A stretch of DNA of 64,000 bases from NCBI GenBank assembly GCA_035610365.1, contig CM069436.1, positions 88,723,912 to 88,787,911 on the forward strand, written 5' to 3'. How positions within the stretch are numbered: the first letter of the stretch is position 1; each line of letters begins with the position of its first letter. The translations under genes and the position numbers were made by a program. Of the stretch, positions 39,001 to 51,530 are shown piece after piece. Below the pieces are notes generated by a model. That model saw only the letters and a program-made list of their open reading frames with translations. It did no database searches and was not told the origin of the DNA. Source of the stretch: Aquatica leii (Eukaryota > Arthropoda > Insecta > Coleoptera > Lampyridae).

Positions 39001-40469
39001 TAAAACGCTAGCGCTGGGCGGCCGTTGGCGTCGAGGCCGTGACTGTGCGAGGAGCGCCAGCTCTTTGGCGCATATTTGGACAGCTTGTTCTCCGGCTCCG
39101 CAAATAGATACTCGCCATCTGCAAAAGAAAACACTTGCTTATTGGACTGTACATACTGTGTAGGAATGTGGCAGTACAGGACCACATTCCGGACTAGTGC
39201 ACCTCCCCGCCTTACTTCATCAAAGCCCTAAAGAATATTTGTATTGCAACATCGTGCTGATAACATCTACTAATCAACTTCAATTACCGGAGGAAATAAT
39301 TATCTTTTAATTTTAATAACGTTAAATGCAGAAGCGTAATTGTTTTGGATTGCGAGTGATCGCCATTCGACGCCGAAGCGGCAGTATAATTACAATTGCA
39401 CATTGTCGTGTCTGAAAATGCAAGTTAACAGGGTTTTTAAAGTAACCATTCAAAGAAATCTACTACTGTATGGCATTTAACTGCATCAGGTTTAACAAGA
39501 AGAATCTTTGGTAGACAGATCGTGGGCCGTTGTGCCGAGACTGTACCGGGTCGGTCACATTCCCCAAGGTATACAAATGATCTGTGCTCCCTCCCCGTCT
39601 AGTACTGCTGCTACCTGTCTTTAGCTTCGGCGTACATTGTTTTTTTGGTCACATTTTTAGCCCGCGGCCGCATTCATTTTTTATTGAATCCACGAAGGTT
39701 ATGATGCCACCACTTTATCGAGACAAAAACTAGAACTTTTTAAAATTCCGTCGTTGTTTACGTAACAATTATATTATTATTATTATTATTATGATCGCGG
39801 TAAACTATAAATTTAAAGAGGTAAAAAACGCAAAATAAAAAACACCTTTTTTCCTCAGGTATTTAAAATATCTTGTAAACAAGAGGTCAAGGCAAATAAT
39901 AATAAAGAAGAAATTCTTTATCGTTTGAATTTCTTATATAATGCGAAGATAACTATCGAACATTCTTTTTTCGAATTTTTCGCTCGTTTCTTAATGAACA
40001 ATAAACGTCAAATTCCTAATCAAAATTTATAGACGCCTTAACAATATTACGTTTATGGGATGTCGTCGATTAAATTTAGTCTGTGCAAATGTTTCCGATA
40101 TAAATTTTATTTTATTTTGTTTTATAACAAGTTTGTTTTAGTTAAGTAGTTTCTTATTTTTCTATGATTATAAATGCAATTTTCTTTAAATTAATTAGGA
40201 TTTGTGTTTAGAACCAAATTTTATGGTTGATACTAACCGCAAATTAGAGCCAAACCGAATAGATCGGTATCGAGCATCCCCTGTTGTGCAAAGTGCAGAC
40301 ATGTTTGTTGATAAAGCTCCCTGACACGTGACTTAACTTGTACAATAAAATAAAGTGTTTGTTGGTGCAGCAAATGAAGTGCCAAAAATCGGGCGGCCGG
40401 GGGTAGCGCTGCTGGAGGGCTGCACGCGGCCAGGGGAGCGCTTACCGTGCACAGGCCGCCGGCGCGCAT
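36058..40469 (-). CDS. ex: Expanded-like FERM protein (Hippo pathway), 3 exons
   Basis: Exons 40469-40238, 39118-37991 and 37937-36058 join in phase to 1079 codons plus stop. The ATG at 40469 (MRAGGLCTVSAP) matches the known Expanded N-terminus. The first ~400 residues form a FERM domain (LYFIVQVKSRVRELYQQTCLHF, then GEYLFAEPENKLSKYAPKSW, then ATRHHYYLQLRLN). Expanded sits at the apical cortex, activates Hippo signalling with Merlin and Kibra, and binds Yorkie directly through PPxY motifs; four are visible in exon 3 (two PPPY, one PPVY, one PPMY) amid proline-rich tracts. TSGIVS, the phosphodegron recognised by Slimb in the fly protein, is present in exon 2. Introns are 1119 and 53 bp. Shorter than the fly protein (about 1400 residues). 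Confidence 0.92.
39640..40237. other. expanded intron 1, distal part
   Basis: AT-rich with an (ATT)n run at about 39773-39792. No TE recognised. Confidence 0.5.
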
Positions 40470-40480
40470 GACCCGCACAT
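40442..40480 (-). promoter_or_regulatory. Upstream ORF overlapping the expanded start
   Basis: An ATG at 40480 opens 12 codons (MCGSCAPAACAR) and stops at 40442, overlapping the main ATG at 40469 in another frame. It would reduce initiation at the main start if it lies in the mRNA. A likely acceptor (TTTTAATTGCAG, ending 40508) begins this exon at 40507. Confidence 0.45.
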
Positions 40481-43400
40481 CTCTTCAGGGGGGCGCCCGC
40501 CGCTCACCTGCAATTAAAAAAAACAAAATCAAAATACGTAAAATAATTATAAAACAGTTAAAGACATATTTATTTCGACGAATAAACCGTAACAAAATTC
40601 CAAACGGTGGAATGTAATACGTTTGGTAAACATAAACGCTGCCATTACGATTGTAAATTCTGATTCTTTGTGCTTATAGAATTTTTGCGAAAACTTCAAA
40701 AACGCTTTTACGTTCTATCATAAATTTCTAAGAAGACACCTGTAGCATTATTTGACTCGAGGGAATTGGTGGTTTAGATAAGGGATGTTCCGAGTTTGGA
40801 ATTTGTTTAATTTGTTGGCTAATAACAATAATTTGGTAAATGCGGCTCACGGGCGCCGCTTCTGATGGAATGCAGACGACCTTCGAGAACCACACGTCCA
40901 CACATCTACCTGCTTAATTCTTTATTTTAATGACAAAATTTAGACTTTTTGTAATTTCCGGAAATTTCCCCAAAAACAAATTGTCCCAACGACTCAAGTT
41001 AATTATTGTTGAAACTCTGGTTAAAGAACGAATCATTAAGAAACTATTAAAGACATGGCGCTCTCGATTATTACTTTATTAATTACGTGAGGTCAAAATA
41101 AGATGAAATATGCATAGACTTCCTGAGTTAAGTTCTCACAATCAAACGATCGTTTCAATAGTAATTTTGTAGATCTTTTTTGAACAATCGAGTAATCTCC
41201 ATTAGAAAATAAAAGAATAACTCGAGGAATTTCACTGAATTACGTATAATTATCTGCGGATAATTAATATGTTAATTCAAAGCTCGATCTACATATAATT
41301 GAAGACAGTTTGTACGTAACGTACTTTGCGTATACATTTTTAACTTTGATTTATGTATGTATGCTTTTTTTCCTTACTCGCAAGATTTATTAACATAATT
41401 CTACGTACTATAGATTTCTTAGAGTAATATCGTTTTCCCCAACATTTTTTCTACCTAAACTATAAGAACAGCTGCTCAAAAAGTAAGGCATGCAAATTCC
41501 AGTAAACACATCAATTATGGTCAAATCTAAAATTCTCAGGTGTTTGGTTTTTTCCTTCTTAAATGAAAAAGAATTTTTCTTGTCGAGATATTAAAGATAC
41601 AGAAACGTGGAGGTGTTTTTATGAAATTTGCAAACATTCTCGATGTTATCGCAGGCATTCATTTAAATCGGAATTTATTGTATGTACTTTAGATTATTTG
41701 ATACCGCGCAAAAATTTTTATTTTCCTCATAAGATCCATAAAAAAACAAAACTGTTAAGTTCTGTCTGCGATTCGACGTATTTAAATACAACTGTTCAGG
41801 CATGAATTGAAATTTTATCAACCATGTTTTCTTGAATTTAAAGATTTATTTTTGTTGAAGTATTTTCATAGTAATTTTTTTATCTTCTTTTATCCTTAAT
41901 TAAAAAATCGGGGTCAGTCAAATATCATTTGTTCTTGAAGGTTGTGAATTTGATATGCGCCAAGGAGAACTCACACATTTTGTAATTGAATTAGTGTTAC
42001 GCCACTAAAGTCTCAAGAAAAAAAACCACACAATGTATTTTTTGGAAATAAAATTTAAAATATTTTTTTTAAATCATTGCGAAACTACGTTGAATTTACG
42101 TTGAAATAAAACTTTTGCATATAAACTGGCCTTAATTTTAGTGCAAGGCCTTTTACTTTTATCAAAATTTCAAAATAGGAATGCCAACAGTGTTGAATTT
42201 ACCGAACATTTACAGTTGCTTCAACAGTATGACACCATACGGCTGTAATAACATATACTAATTACTGCCAAATCTAATGGTGATAAATCGCACAATCTCT
42301 AAAAACAATAAACATCGCTGTAGCTAAAAAACTACGTCTCTAGTAATTTTCAAGTTTCGTAAGAAGTGTTGTACGGTTGTGCATAAACCTCGTGTTATTT
42401 AAATGCCAAAATGTCATTCCACAATTGCAATTTAGGAATTTCCACATAAACGCGATTTTTTTTATGATGGCGTGTCAAGACCAATTAGCATCGCCATGAT
42501 AAGGAATAACAGTCAAAAAAAACTTAGTCTACAATAACTCTTCTGTTTACAAAGCACTGTGACACCATTCTGCTGAAACCACATGTTATGCAAATCTAAA
42601 TCTCTACCAAAATGTTATCTCGCAATTGCTTTTTTTATATATGTATTTATAATAAAGTTGTTTCTGGCTTAAATCTGCTAAAATTCGTTCCAGAATGTTC
42701 GTTGATATGCCCAACTTTTGAAGACTGTTGAAATAAGCTTCTTCTCGCTACTGTGAACGTGAACGAACACGGGAACGCAACAACGAAAGTACTTGTTTAC
42801 AATATTGTCAAAAATCCATTAGTTATAGTATTTTCAGATTGGGCAACATAAAGACATGCGTAATCTTGTAGGAATTTTCATCAAATCTATCGATCTGTTT
42901 TTTTCCCTTCTTTACTTTTTTATTCTACTTTTTGATATTTCTTATACAGAAAATCTTTTCCTTGTCGGACCAAACACTTTTTGTCCAATTTTAAATCTGG
43001 GTTGTGTTAAATGCTTTTATTTCGCTGTTTCATACGGTATCTTCATTTTAGGTTTTTTAGAGCGCGTTCAGAAGAAACCGTGTGGAATTATTTGATACCG
43101 GAAAGAAGATCTCTACGTCAGAGTCGCATGCATCTGAATTAAGTAAAGGCTCGCTAATCAAATCAGTTACGTTATTAAAAACTAATATTTACTAAAGACT
43201 TAATGTTGACAATGCCAATTTTTTTTAAATCCAAACACTAACCTACAAAATTACCGGTGTGAGGTTAGCCACGGATCTAACCATTTAAATTCGATTTGAA
43301 TTTAACATTTCCAATTAAAGTTACCACATAGATATACGCCCCAAACATGATTTATAAATTTTTACATTACATTACATTTACGCGGTTATCTTCTTTTGTG

Positions 43401-43659
43401 GCAACAACTGTATCTAGAAATTCGTTCTGAACTTTAGTGTTTGTGTCAGCTAGCTATTGCGTTGTGTAACGCACATTTGGCCTGTACAAATTACCGATAA
43501 GATAATTTTTATTTAAGATTCAAATCACAAAAAATCAATCGTCATTTATATAAATAATTAACAAATATTTATTAATCAACTGGTTTTAAATCATCTTTAA
43601 AAGTTGAAATGTATTTTTATTTAAGATTTGGGACTAAAATTCTTCAAAAAAGAAATCCT

Positions 43660-43770
43660 CCTGGATTCATCACTGGATGTAAATTTGAGAGTTTGATCAT
43701 TTTCTCCTCATGAAACCTATCATCAGAATTTAACCAAATTGAAATGGGACCACTTCTAAAGACTCGATAA
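43660..43770 (-). repeat. Dispersed repeat, inverted partner at 54890-54985
   Basis: Its reverse complement shares GTGGTCCCATTTCAATTTGG and AAAATGATCAAACTCTCAAA with 54890-54985. Family unknown. Confidence 0.7.
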
Positions 43771-44758
43771 TTAGTGAAATAGTTCTAAATGAGAAAAATT
43801 TATTTATTATATGCGATGAATAAAAATTCAACTGTGCTTCAATAATTCATTGTTGTTGTTATTTAGGTATCAAGTAACGATTGAATTTTTATTCATTATT
43901 TGAAGAGTTTATGTTACTAAAAATTTTCCAAGTAAATATTAAATTTTTATTCGTTGTTTTAAGTTACTTTTTATGAAAACTAGAGATGGGATATAAGTCG
44001 ATTTTTTTAACCAAATTTGATAATAGAATAAAATCAAATTGTGTAAATATACTTGTTAGTCAAAAATCATAACACAACTGCGAAACAAAAATATTACCAG
44101 TGAGTTTTTCGTCATATAACAGCAGGACACTTGAGATTCACTACTTTGTAAGCATTTTGGAAATGAATTCTATCGTAAAACGAAGGAAGGAAGTGTTATT
44201 TAGGCGGAATATTATTCATAATTTTTTGAAATTGCGAAAATCGTTTTACATACAATAACAGTTTTTGAGCACTTTCTTTTCGCTTAGTCATTCTGCATTT
44301 AAAAATCCAAAAAACGTTAGACAACTTATTCATACAAAAAAACTCACTACACAACCGTATCCCGTAAATTCCTACGTACAACTAATTCTATAAGCAGGTA
44401 AAATGTTGCAACACTTCACCACTATCGAAAGATTCCGATTTATAGTACTCATAAATACCATTAATGGTTCTTAGAACTCAACGGTAATCTTCAAACCCTT
44501 GCTATTATCATGAAATGCGAATATTGTAGAAACTGCCTATTAATTCGCCGTACTTCTTACTCTATCAAGTGCTTTTCACTCGTTCATTATCTAAGCATTA
44601 TCTAACTAGGGTACTGCTTCAAACGCTTGTACCTAGCTTGTACAGTAAAATATTCTCATTAGAATCTTACTGGTTGATTATTTCATACGAATTTTTTTTA
44701 CAAATGTTCGTATAGGCACTTCTCACGTCGCAAATGTTCAAATATTTTGTTGTTCAGT

Positions 44759-44790
44759 CCAATGAGGTATAATATATTATACCTCATTGG
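44759..44790. repeat. Perfect 32-bp palindrome
   Basis: CCAATGAGGTATAATA followed directly by its exact reverse complement, with no loop. Flanking bases do not pair. Confidence 0.9.
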
Positions 44791-47713
44791 TTCAGCCCTA
44801 CCCAAGTAAAGGAAACGAAGTCAAAACTATTTGAAAGACTCCATTATACAATAACTACATTGAGGTCGACGCAATCAATATTTTAAACTACTTTACATAT
44901 TTTAAACTGAGAGAGAAATCATATAGATATTTTATTTTACGTTCCACATTCAAAACTGGTTATTTTATATCTATTAACGCCCGATTAATTACTTCATTTA
45001 ATATTATCTCACTACCATAATCTTAAACACACAAAATTTTGTGTCGATCAAAAAAAAAAGTCAATGACACAATACCCATAATGTACATATTCAAAAAGGA
45101 AATATTAGTAAACACGCCCGTTTTTATTGCCGGTACTCGAAACCGACTTATATCAACATTCTTTAATTATTATATCATTGATTGTTGAAATAACTATCAA
45201 TAATAGTTTGTGGGATTTTCTCGTTAAAATAACCGAAATAATCGTGGAATTTAGTCCGACCGGAAACGAAAAAATTTCCACATTATCGTGTTGATAAAAC
45301 GCAAATATATACACACACGTTTACTACTTATGCAAAATGCATTATCGTAAATTGTACGCTTAACTGCTTTCATTAATGTTTGTACACAAAGGTGCGTTCA
45401 CATAATGTATGTGTTCCCGGCCTTACATTCGTACTGTCCTTGGACTTTTAGTTATATAATTTAAAAAAAAAGGATTTTTAAACAATAGTTTTTCTTGAAT
45501 AACAAAAAAAGGTAAAAACTAATCGCACATACATACATACACGGATAATTAGCAATGAATGCGATATTAGAATAAAGTAAATGATGTGAATATATTGAAA
45601 GCCACGTGAGTTTATATCCAGTTACTGCATTTAAAACGAATCTTAGTACATGTTTTGTTATTATAAATAGAGAAACTAGAAAGTAAAAAAAAATTAAGAT
45701 CAAGGATCGCATTTCTGTCACCGCTACAAAAACCACAATTGCATGCAGTTAATTAATTATCGTTTTGTTGTACAATTTAATATGGTTTATTATTACTATA
45801 TTCGAGTGCTAGTATTCGTAGTTAAATCAGATTGTTTGTGGCGATATAGAAAGTATTTTGATTTGGTTCGTAGTGTATCGTGGCTTATGATCTAAGGCAT
45901 TCCGAAAATTTATTGTAAATGGTGAATTCGTAGGTTGGACAGTTTGGAGATACGGATTCGATTATTGTTGACCATACTAAAGAAAGGCCAATATACGTTG
46001 AGATTAATTTACAAAGATTCCTAACGCCCAGGCTATGCTTTATAATTAGTGGAAGAGATCCTTGCACATTAAACCGTGAAATATAATATCTTCTACTATA
46101 AGAAAAAGTATCGATCGCATCAAAAACGTCGACCGTTAGCAATATGTTTAGTACAGTTCGCGAACGAAAAAAATTAAATAAAAAATTTTACTTTATGCAC
46201 TATATATTAGATATCACCAATTAATTATCGGAATGACCGCGTTTGAATGAATATTTACTTAAATAAATAATATATATGTGGCATAAGAAGCCCAAAGTGA
46301 AGAATTGTATAAGAAAAATTAATGCGGAGTTGGTCACAGATCTTGACAAAGAAGAAGAAGAAACTCAATTTGATGATACAAACAAAAAGAGAATACGACA
46401 GATCATCAAGAAATTCTTAGATCGCGCTTTAACAACATTCGTGGTTCAGATAAAAATGTTCAACGGGTCAAAATTTGTTTCAAGAAAAAATCACTGTGAT
46501 AAAAAAAAATTAGACGATCTTACATATTTCCAAAACTAAAAGGTGCATTCGCTACTTTTAAAATTACATTTGCAAAAAAATGTTTGGAATTCGTAGACCA
46601 AGTAGAAACACTCCATAGAAGTTTTGGCAAGACGGGCGTAAACAAACGCCTACTAGAGAACCTCTCAGTTAAGGAAAATAATTCAGAGACTATGAAGAGA
46701 AATACGCGATCTATCGAATTTATTTATTGTTCGTAGATTGCACTTTATCAATAAAATCTACATACAAACATACTTTGACTAGATAATTTATTGATTTAGT
46801 TTTTGAGTACAAATATATTTTAACCTTAGTTCTGTGGCAATAGAACTTTAAGAGCGATGAAACTGGAAACTAAATTTCTCACTCCGCAAACATTTTTTTC
46901 CAACAAAATATCAATACACACACAATAAATCCAAGAATCAAGCTTCCTTATTATTAGCTAATGCCGATTTTACAGTCATTTTGTCACAGTTTACATTACA
47001 AAACCGCTAGATGTGTCAAAAAATATATAAGGTAATTTGGGGGAAAGACGCAAGTTTGTTAATAGTACTTTTATGCGTCGATATATGGCAATACTGAGCC
47101 ACTTGTGTGAAGAGTCTGGCCCGACATTGGGCGTGGCTTGTGAATTTATCTGAATTAATTGGCGTTATTTTTGGATCTCGTGAGCATTTACGTGGCGAGT
47201 ACAACTTTAATAAAGTTCCGTTTCTCATATTTAAAGTTCATAAATGGCCATAGCACTGTAGCAATAAGGAAATAAGCGTGTGTGGCATCTACCCCCTATA
47301 CTTGGGGGAAGACACCGCATTTTTTTTATTGTATAATTAATGTATGCAATTATTACTAATTATTATAATTAAAACCAATAATAATAATTATTATTACCTA
47401 TTACTCATTTAACTTTACATTTAATAATAATAATAATAATAACTGGTGGCACCTTCTCCATATATATGGGGAAACATGTCACAATTAAATGACTTTTGTT
47501 AACATTGATTCTCTTATTTATTTTCACATTAAGAAGAGAATTAATTTGCATACATAACCAATTACATATTGAATAATAAAGTGTATTTTTTTCATGATCT
47601 TGTTATTTCAATGTAGTACTCATCGAAAAACCCCATAAATGTGGCGACTTGTACCAGATATTGTGATAGTTGTTAGTTGAGCAAGTTTTGGGAACAAAAT
47701 TTTTATATCATAT

Positions 47714-48172
47714 TGAAACGTTCGAGAACTTATTTGCAAATTCAAGAGCCTTCTCGAAGTTGTTATCTATCTTCTAGAAGATATACCGAAAGATAGGGAA
47801 CACTCGAGAAGGATTTCCAAATGTGTATAAATACCGAAGAAACAAATCGTAGGTCAGTTATTGCCGTAATGCGAATACAGCAGTGTTAAGAAGATTATTC
47901 AAGTCTAAATAAAGAAGTCGTTAGCGCGTGTGTGTACATAAATATACGGAGAATAATCTTGTACGTGATTTTAGTGTAAACAAGTGTGTGAAGCTATCCG
48001 CGGACTTTATCTAATCTTCGTGTAAGTAATATAAATTAGTCTAAGTGTTTTTTATTAAATATTATTAGAATTAATTAATTAGGTTAATTTAAAAGTATAC
48101 ATATTTTTAGTATAAGTAAAAAATATTTTTAGTAGTTTAAATAAATTAGTTTTAGTAATAAAATTCGTTACA
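47714..48172 (+). repeat. 5' LTR of Gypsy copy C
   Basis: 459 bp, TGAAACG to GTTACA, with TATAAAT at 47826-47832 and the TTCnnGAA pair at 47751-47758 (TTCTCGAA) and 47772-47779 (TTCTAGAA). Followed by TTGGTGTCAGGTGTGG, the putative primer-binding region. Confidence 0.88.
47751..47779 (+). promoter_or_regulatory. Paired TTCnnGAA boxes in LTR C
   Basis: The first box differs from copies A and B at a spacer base only, keeping TTCnnGAA. Spacing start to start is 21 bp (20 in A, 22 in B). Confidence 0.4.
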
Positions 48173-48395
48173 AATTGGTGTCAGGTGTGGGGTATCGTTC
48201 GCAAATTTTAGTGTAAATATCATTAAGAAATATCGCTCCCGTAATAAAAACATTGATTGCGTGAATAAATAAAACTTTAGTTCGGGATTCGCGTGTTTGT
48301 TTATAGCATTTAATCTTAGCTGTTCCATTTTGTTAAACCAGTGTCGTGCTTTATTAAAATTTAGTATTACTAAATTTTGTTTGCAAGCTGTTAAA

Positions 48396-49010
48396 ATGGA
48401 TTCAAAAATATTTGAAATTCTCGAATCGATGAATAAAAATATCCAAGAAAAACTGTCCGAAAATTCTCAGATAATGAAAGAAAATTCTAGAAGTTTAAAA
48501 GAAGAAATACGAGCGAGCATGGAAAATCAAATAAAGACTATTGAGGAACAAATACAAGTTAGTGTAGGAAACCAAATCAAAATTGTGCAAGAGGAAACCC
48601 AAGCAGATATGTTAAATTTAAAAGAAGAAATTTGCGAATCTATGAATGAGAAATTGAAAGCAATAGAGGATAATAGGGAAGAAACCACTCACAAGTTTAA
48701 AGTTGTACCTCCGAATTTTAATGGTAAAGTTCCATGGTCAACCTACTACAAGCAGTTTGAAGCTACAGCCAATGGTTGGAGCAACAAGCAGAAAGCGACG
48801 TCCTTAAGTGTCTTTACGTGGAGAAGCTCTTGGAATCTTGCAAACTATTCCTGGCATGAAATTACAAACTCTTAATTTCGCGTTTAGAAATGAGATATGG
48901 AGATGCTCATCTTCAACAAGTGTATCAAGCTCAAATTAAAAGTCGGGTTCAGAAAGCTGCCGAAAGTCTTCAAGAGTTTGAGGCTGACATCGCTAGATTA
49001 ACACGGCTTG
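48396..49010 (+). pseudogene. Gypsy gag, copy C, broken
   Basis: Starts MDSKIFEILESM at 48396. The coiled-coil arm differs in repeat content from copy B: it has an extra MENQIKTIEEQ/VGNQIKIVQEE unit and lacks a segment present in B. The core PPNFNGKVPWSTYYKQF is followed by a 2-bp deletion and a small deletion that break the frame near 48808-48860. MRYGDAHLQQVYQAQIKSR resumes in another frame and then joins protease through a ~450-bp deletion. Confidence 0.85.
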
Positions 49011-51530
49011 TGCCTAAGGAGCAATTGCATAGCATTTATCTCGATAACAAGATCAATGGGAGAAGCGTCCAGTTACTGGTTGACACAGGAGCAACGAAGA
49101 GGAGAAGAGATCACCAGTAACAGTACGACTTGGAACAGCGACGGGCGACGAAATACCTACTCACGGACAAGTCAAAGTAACCATTGGTTTGGGAAATGGA
49201 GTACTCGACCATCAAGTACTGGTAGCCGACATCACGGAAGAAGTTATCCTGGGAAGAAGTATGGGTTCCATTTGGATATGAAGAACGTTGTCCTGAAGAT
49301 CGACAATGAAGAAATTCCTTTTCATTCGTCAGAAAAGGCAGCCGTGCGAGTCTTATTGAGTGAAGACGTGACTCTGCCTGCAAGGACTGAAAGTGTAGTG
49401 ATGGCACGCCTGGATGGAAATCTCCGGGAAGGCTACATACGCGCGATAGAATCAATGGAGGGCGGCTTAGTTAAAAAGGGACAACTCGTTGGCAGAACTT
49501 TAATACGAGTAAAAAACCCGATGCCAGTAAGGATATTAAACATCAACTCAGATCCTGTAACGTTGAAGAAGAAGACCGTGGTAGGCGAATGCACGCCAGT
49601 ATCTCAAATTGTGAGATGCGTGAAGTCTGACGAAGATAGGTCGCCAAAGAAGTGTCCACAAGATCTATTGGACATTCTTACCACCAAATGCCAAAACCTC
49701 AGCCAAGACCAGCTGACTAAAGTTAAAGTGTTGATCGAAGAGTATCAAGATGTGTTCGCGCTGGAGAGTGGCTCCAAAGGAAGAACTAACGTGGTGAAAC
49801 ATAAAATTAATACCGGAGACGCTCGGCCGATACAACAACATCCACGCAGACTTCCTTTGGCAAAAAGAGAAGAAGCCTAACAAATAATTACGGATATGAA
49901 GAGAGAAGTCGTGATTGAACCTTCAAGTAGCCCATGGGCATCCCCATTAGTACTCGTAAAGAAGAAGGATGGATCAACGAGGTTTTGCGTAGACTACAGG
50001 CAGCTAAACGACGTGACCAAAAAGGACAGCTACCCTTTACCCAGAATTGACGATACGCTAGACACCCTGTCAGAATCCCAGTGGGTTTCTACGTTAGATT
50101 TAATGAGTGGATACTAGCAGGTAGAATTAGAACCCAATGATTGTGAAACAACAGCTTTTACGATTGGAACTGGTTTGTGGCAGTTCACTGTAATGCTCTT
50201 CGGCCTGTGTAACGCTCCTGCAACGTTCGAGCGTTTGATGGAGACCATCTTGCGCGGATTGTCTTGGAAGACGTGCTTGGTTTACCTGGACGACGTGATC
50301 GTGGTTGGAAGGTCGTTTGAAGAACACTTGAATAACTTGATGGAAGTGTTCCAGCGATTACGTGGGACTAACCTCAAACTGAGCCCAAAGACGTGCCACG
50401 TATTTAAGAAGGAAGTGCAATACCTTGGCCACGTCGTATCTAGAGATGGAGTAAGGGCTGACCAATCGACAAACATCAGGTCCGAAGTTTCCTTGGGTTG
50501 TGCACTTATTATAGAAGATTTGTACCCGGATTTGCCAATCTTGCCAAACCATTGACAAAATTAATGGAAGAAAAAGCAGAATTTAAATGGAATGAAGACT
50601 GCGAAAATTCTTTTAATCAACTAAAACAGGCCCTAGTCAGTTCGCCGATTTTGAGTTATCCATGAGAAGATGGAAAATTTGTTTTGGATACCGACGCAAG
50701 CAATCTGGCCATAGGTGCGGTCCTTTCGCAGGTTCAAGATGGACAAGAAAAAGTTATCGCGTATTTTAGCAAGGTTTTGTCCAGGCCAGAAAGGAATTAT
50801 TGCGTGACTAGGAGGGAGCTGTTAGCAGTCGTTAAGCCCATCGAACAATTCTACAACTATTTGTATGGACGAAAATTTTTACTGAGAACAGACCACGCCG
50901 CTTTAAAATGGCTATTGCAGTTCCGTAACCCAGAAGGACAAGTGGCAAGATGGATCGAGAGACTGGCTGCATGAGTATGACTATGACACAGAACAGTTTG
51001 ACGGAAGCAGTCATCGAAACGCTGATGCCTTGTCTAGAAGACCATGTCCAGCGGACTGCAGCCATTGTTCGCGACTTGAAGAAAAAGTCGAATGCCTCCG
51101 GAGAACTGCTATGGTTGATGATGAGTGGGAACCTGAGCAGTTACGTCGCGAACAAGAAAACGATCCTGAAATAAGACTACTTCTGGACTGGAAAGAAAGC
51201 GGTCGATGACCAACCTGGGAAGAAGTGAGTGCTTTGGGCAGAAATATCAAAGCGTACTGGGCGCAGTGGGACTCCTTGATAGTAGAAGACGGTCTTCTTA
51301 CGCGATCTCTAGAAAGTGTCGAGGGCACGGGAAACAGACTACAGTTGATAGTGCCGAAGAGCAGGGTGTCAGAAGTGTTGAAGCATCTCCACGATGGGAC
51401 ATCAGGAGGACACTTTGGCATTAAGAAGACATTGGGTAAAGTGCGAGAACGATTCTACTGGATGAACTGCAAAGAGGACGTCATGAAATGGCGCCGTAAG
51501 CACGGCATGCGCATCAGGAAATGGTACAAT
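49011..51530 (+). pseudogene. Gypsy pol, copy C, truncated in integrase
   Basis: Protease DTGA near 49083-49094, then RT (FCVDYRQLNDVTKKD; YLDD about 50283-50294), RNase H (TDASNLAIGAVLSQ) and the integrase HHCC start (HLHDGTSGGHFG). Breaks include TAA near 49877, TAG near 50115, a deletion at 50462, TGA near 50663 and several shifts. The CxxC of the zinc site is already altered (WRRKHGMR) where the copy ends. Confidence 0.88.

Larger units (their letters stand above)
40520..47713. other. AT-rich region upstream of expanded, no gene recognised
   Basis: Possibly the promoter and 5' exons of expanded. It holds a perfect 32-bp palindrome (44759-44790), a dispersed repeat (43660-43770) and an (AAT)n run near 47423-47441. 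Open frames at 41563-41805, 45885-46142 and 46276-46539 have no recognisable domain. G-rich words TTGGGGGAA near 47036 and 47306 hint at an old TIR element, not resolved. Confidence 0.4.
47714..51530 (+). mobile_element. Ty3/Gypsy retrotransposon copy C, 3' truncated
   Basis: 5' LTR, primer-binding region, gag, protease, RT, RNase H and the integrase zinc domain are present. Homology stops abruptly at about 51526 inside integrase, so the macrodomain, CCCH finger and 3' LTR are missing. Internal deletions: ~450 bp from mid-gag into protease (junction near 49010), ~34 bp just after the protease DTGA (near 49100) and ~34 bp in RT (near 50462). Confidence 0.93.

Noticed and set aside
39119..39185. 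Extending the second expanded exon upstream to start at MVLYCHIPTQ
   Set aside because: This stretch is intron: a TTTTGCAG acceptor ends at 39119, and exon 1 at 40238-40469 supplies the conserved N-terminus in phase.
41563..41805. 80-residue plus-strand ORF
   Set aside because: No recognisable domain or splice context; probably chance.
45885..46142. 85-residue minus-strand ORF
   Set aside because: Looked vaguely transposase-like, but no conserved block could be named.
46276..46539. Lysine-rich 87-residue plus-strand ORF
   Set aside because: Charged composition only; no homology recognised and no promoter or splice evidence.
47030..47330. Second pogo-like MITE suggested by repeated TTGGGGGAAA words
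   Set aside because: No matching inverted ends or TA duplication could be defined.
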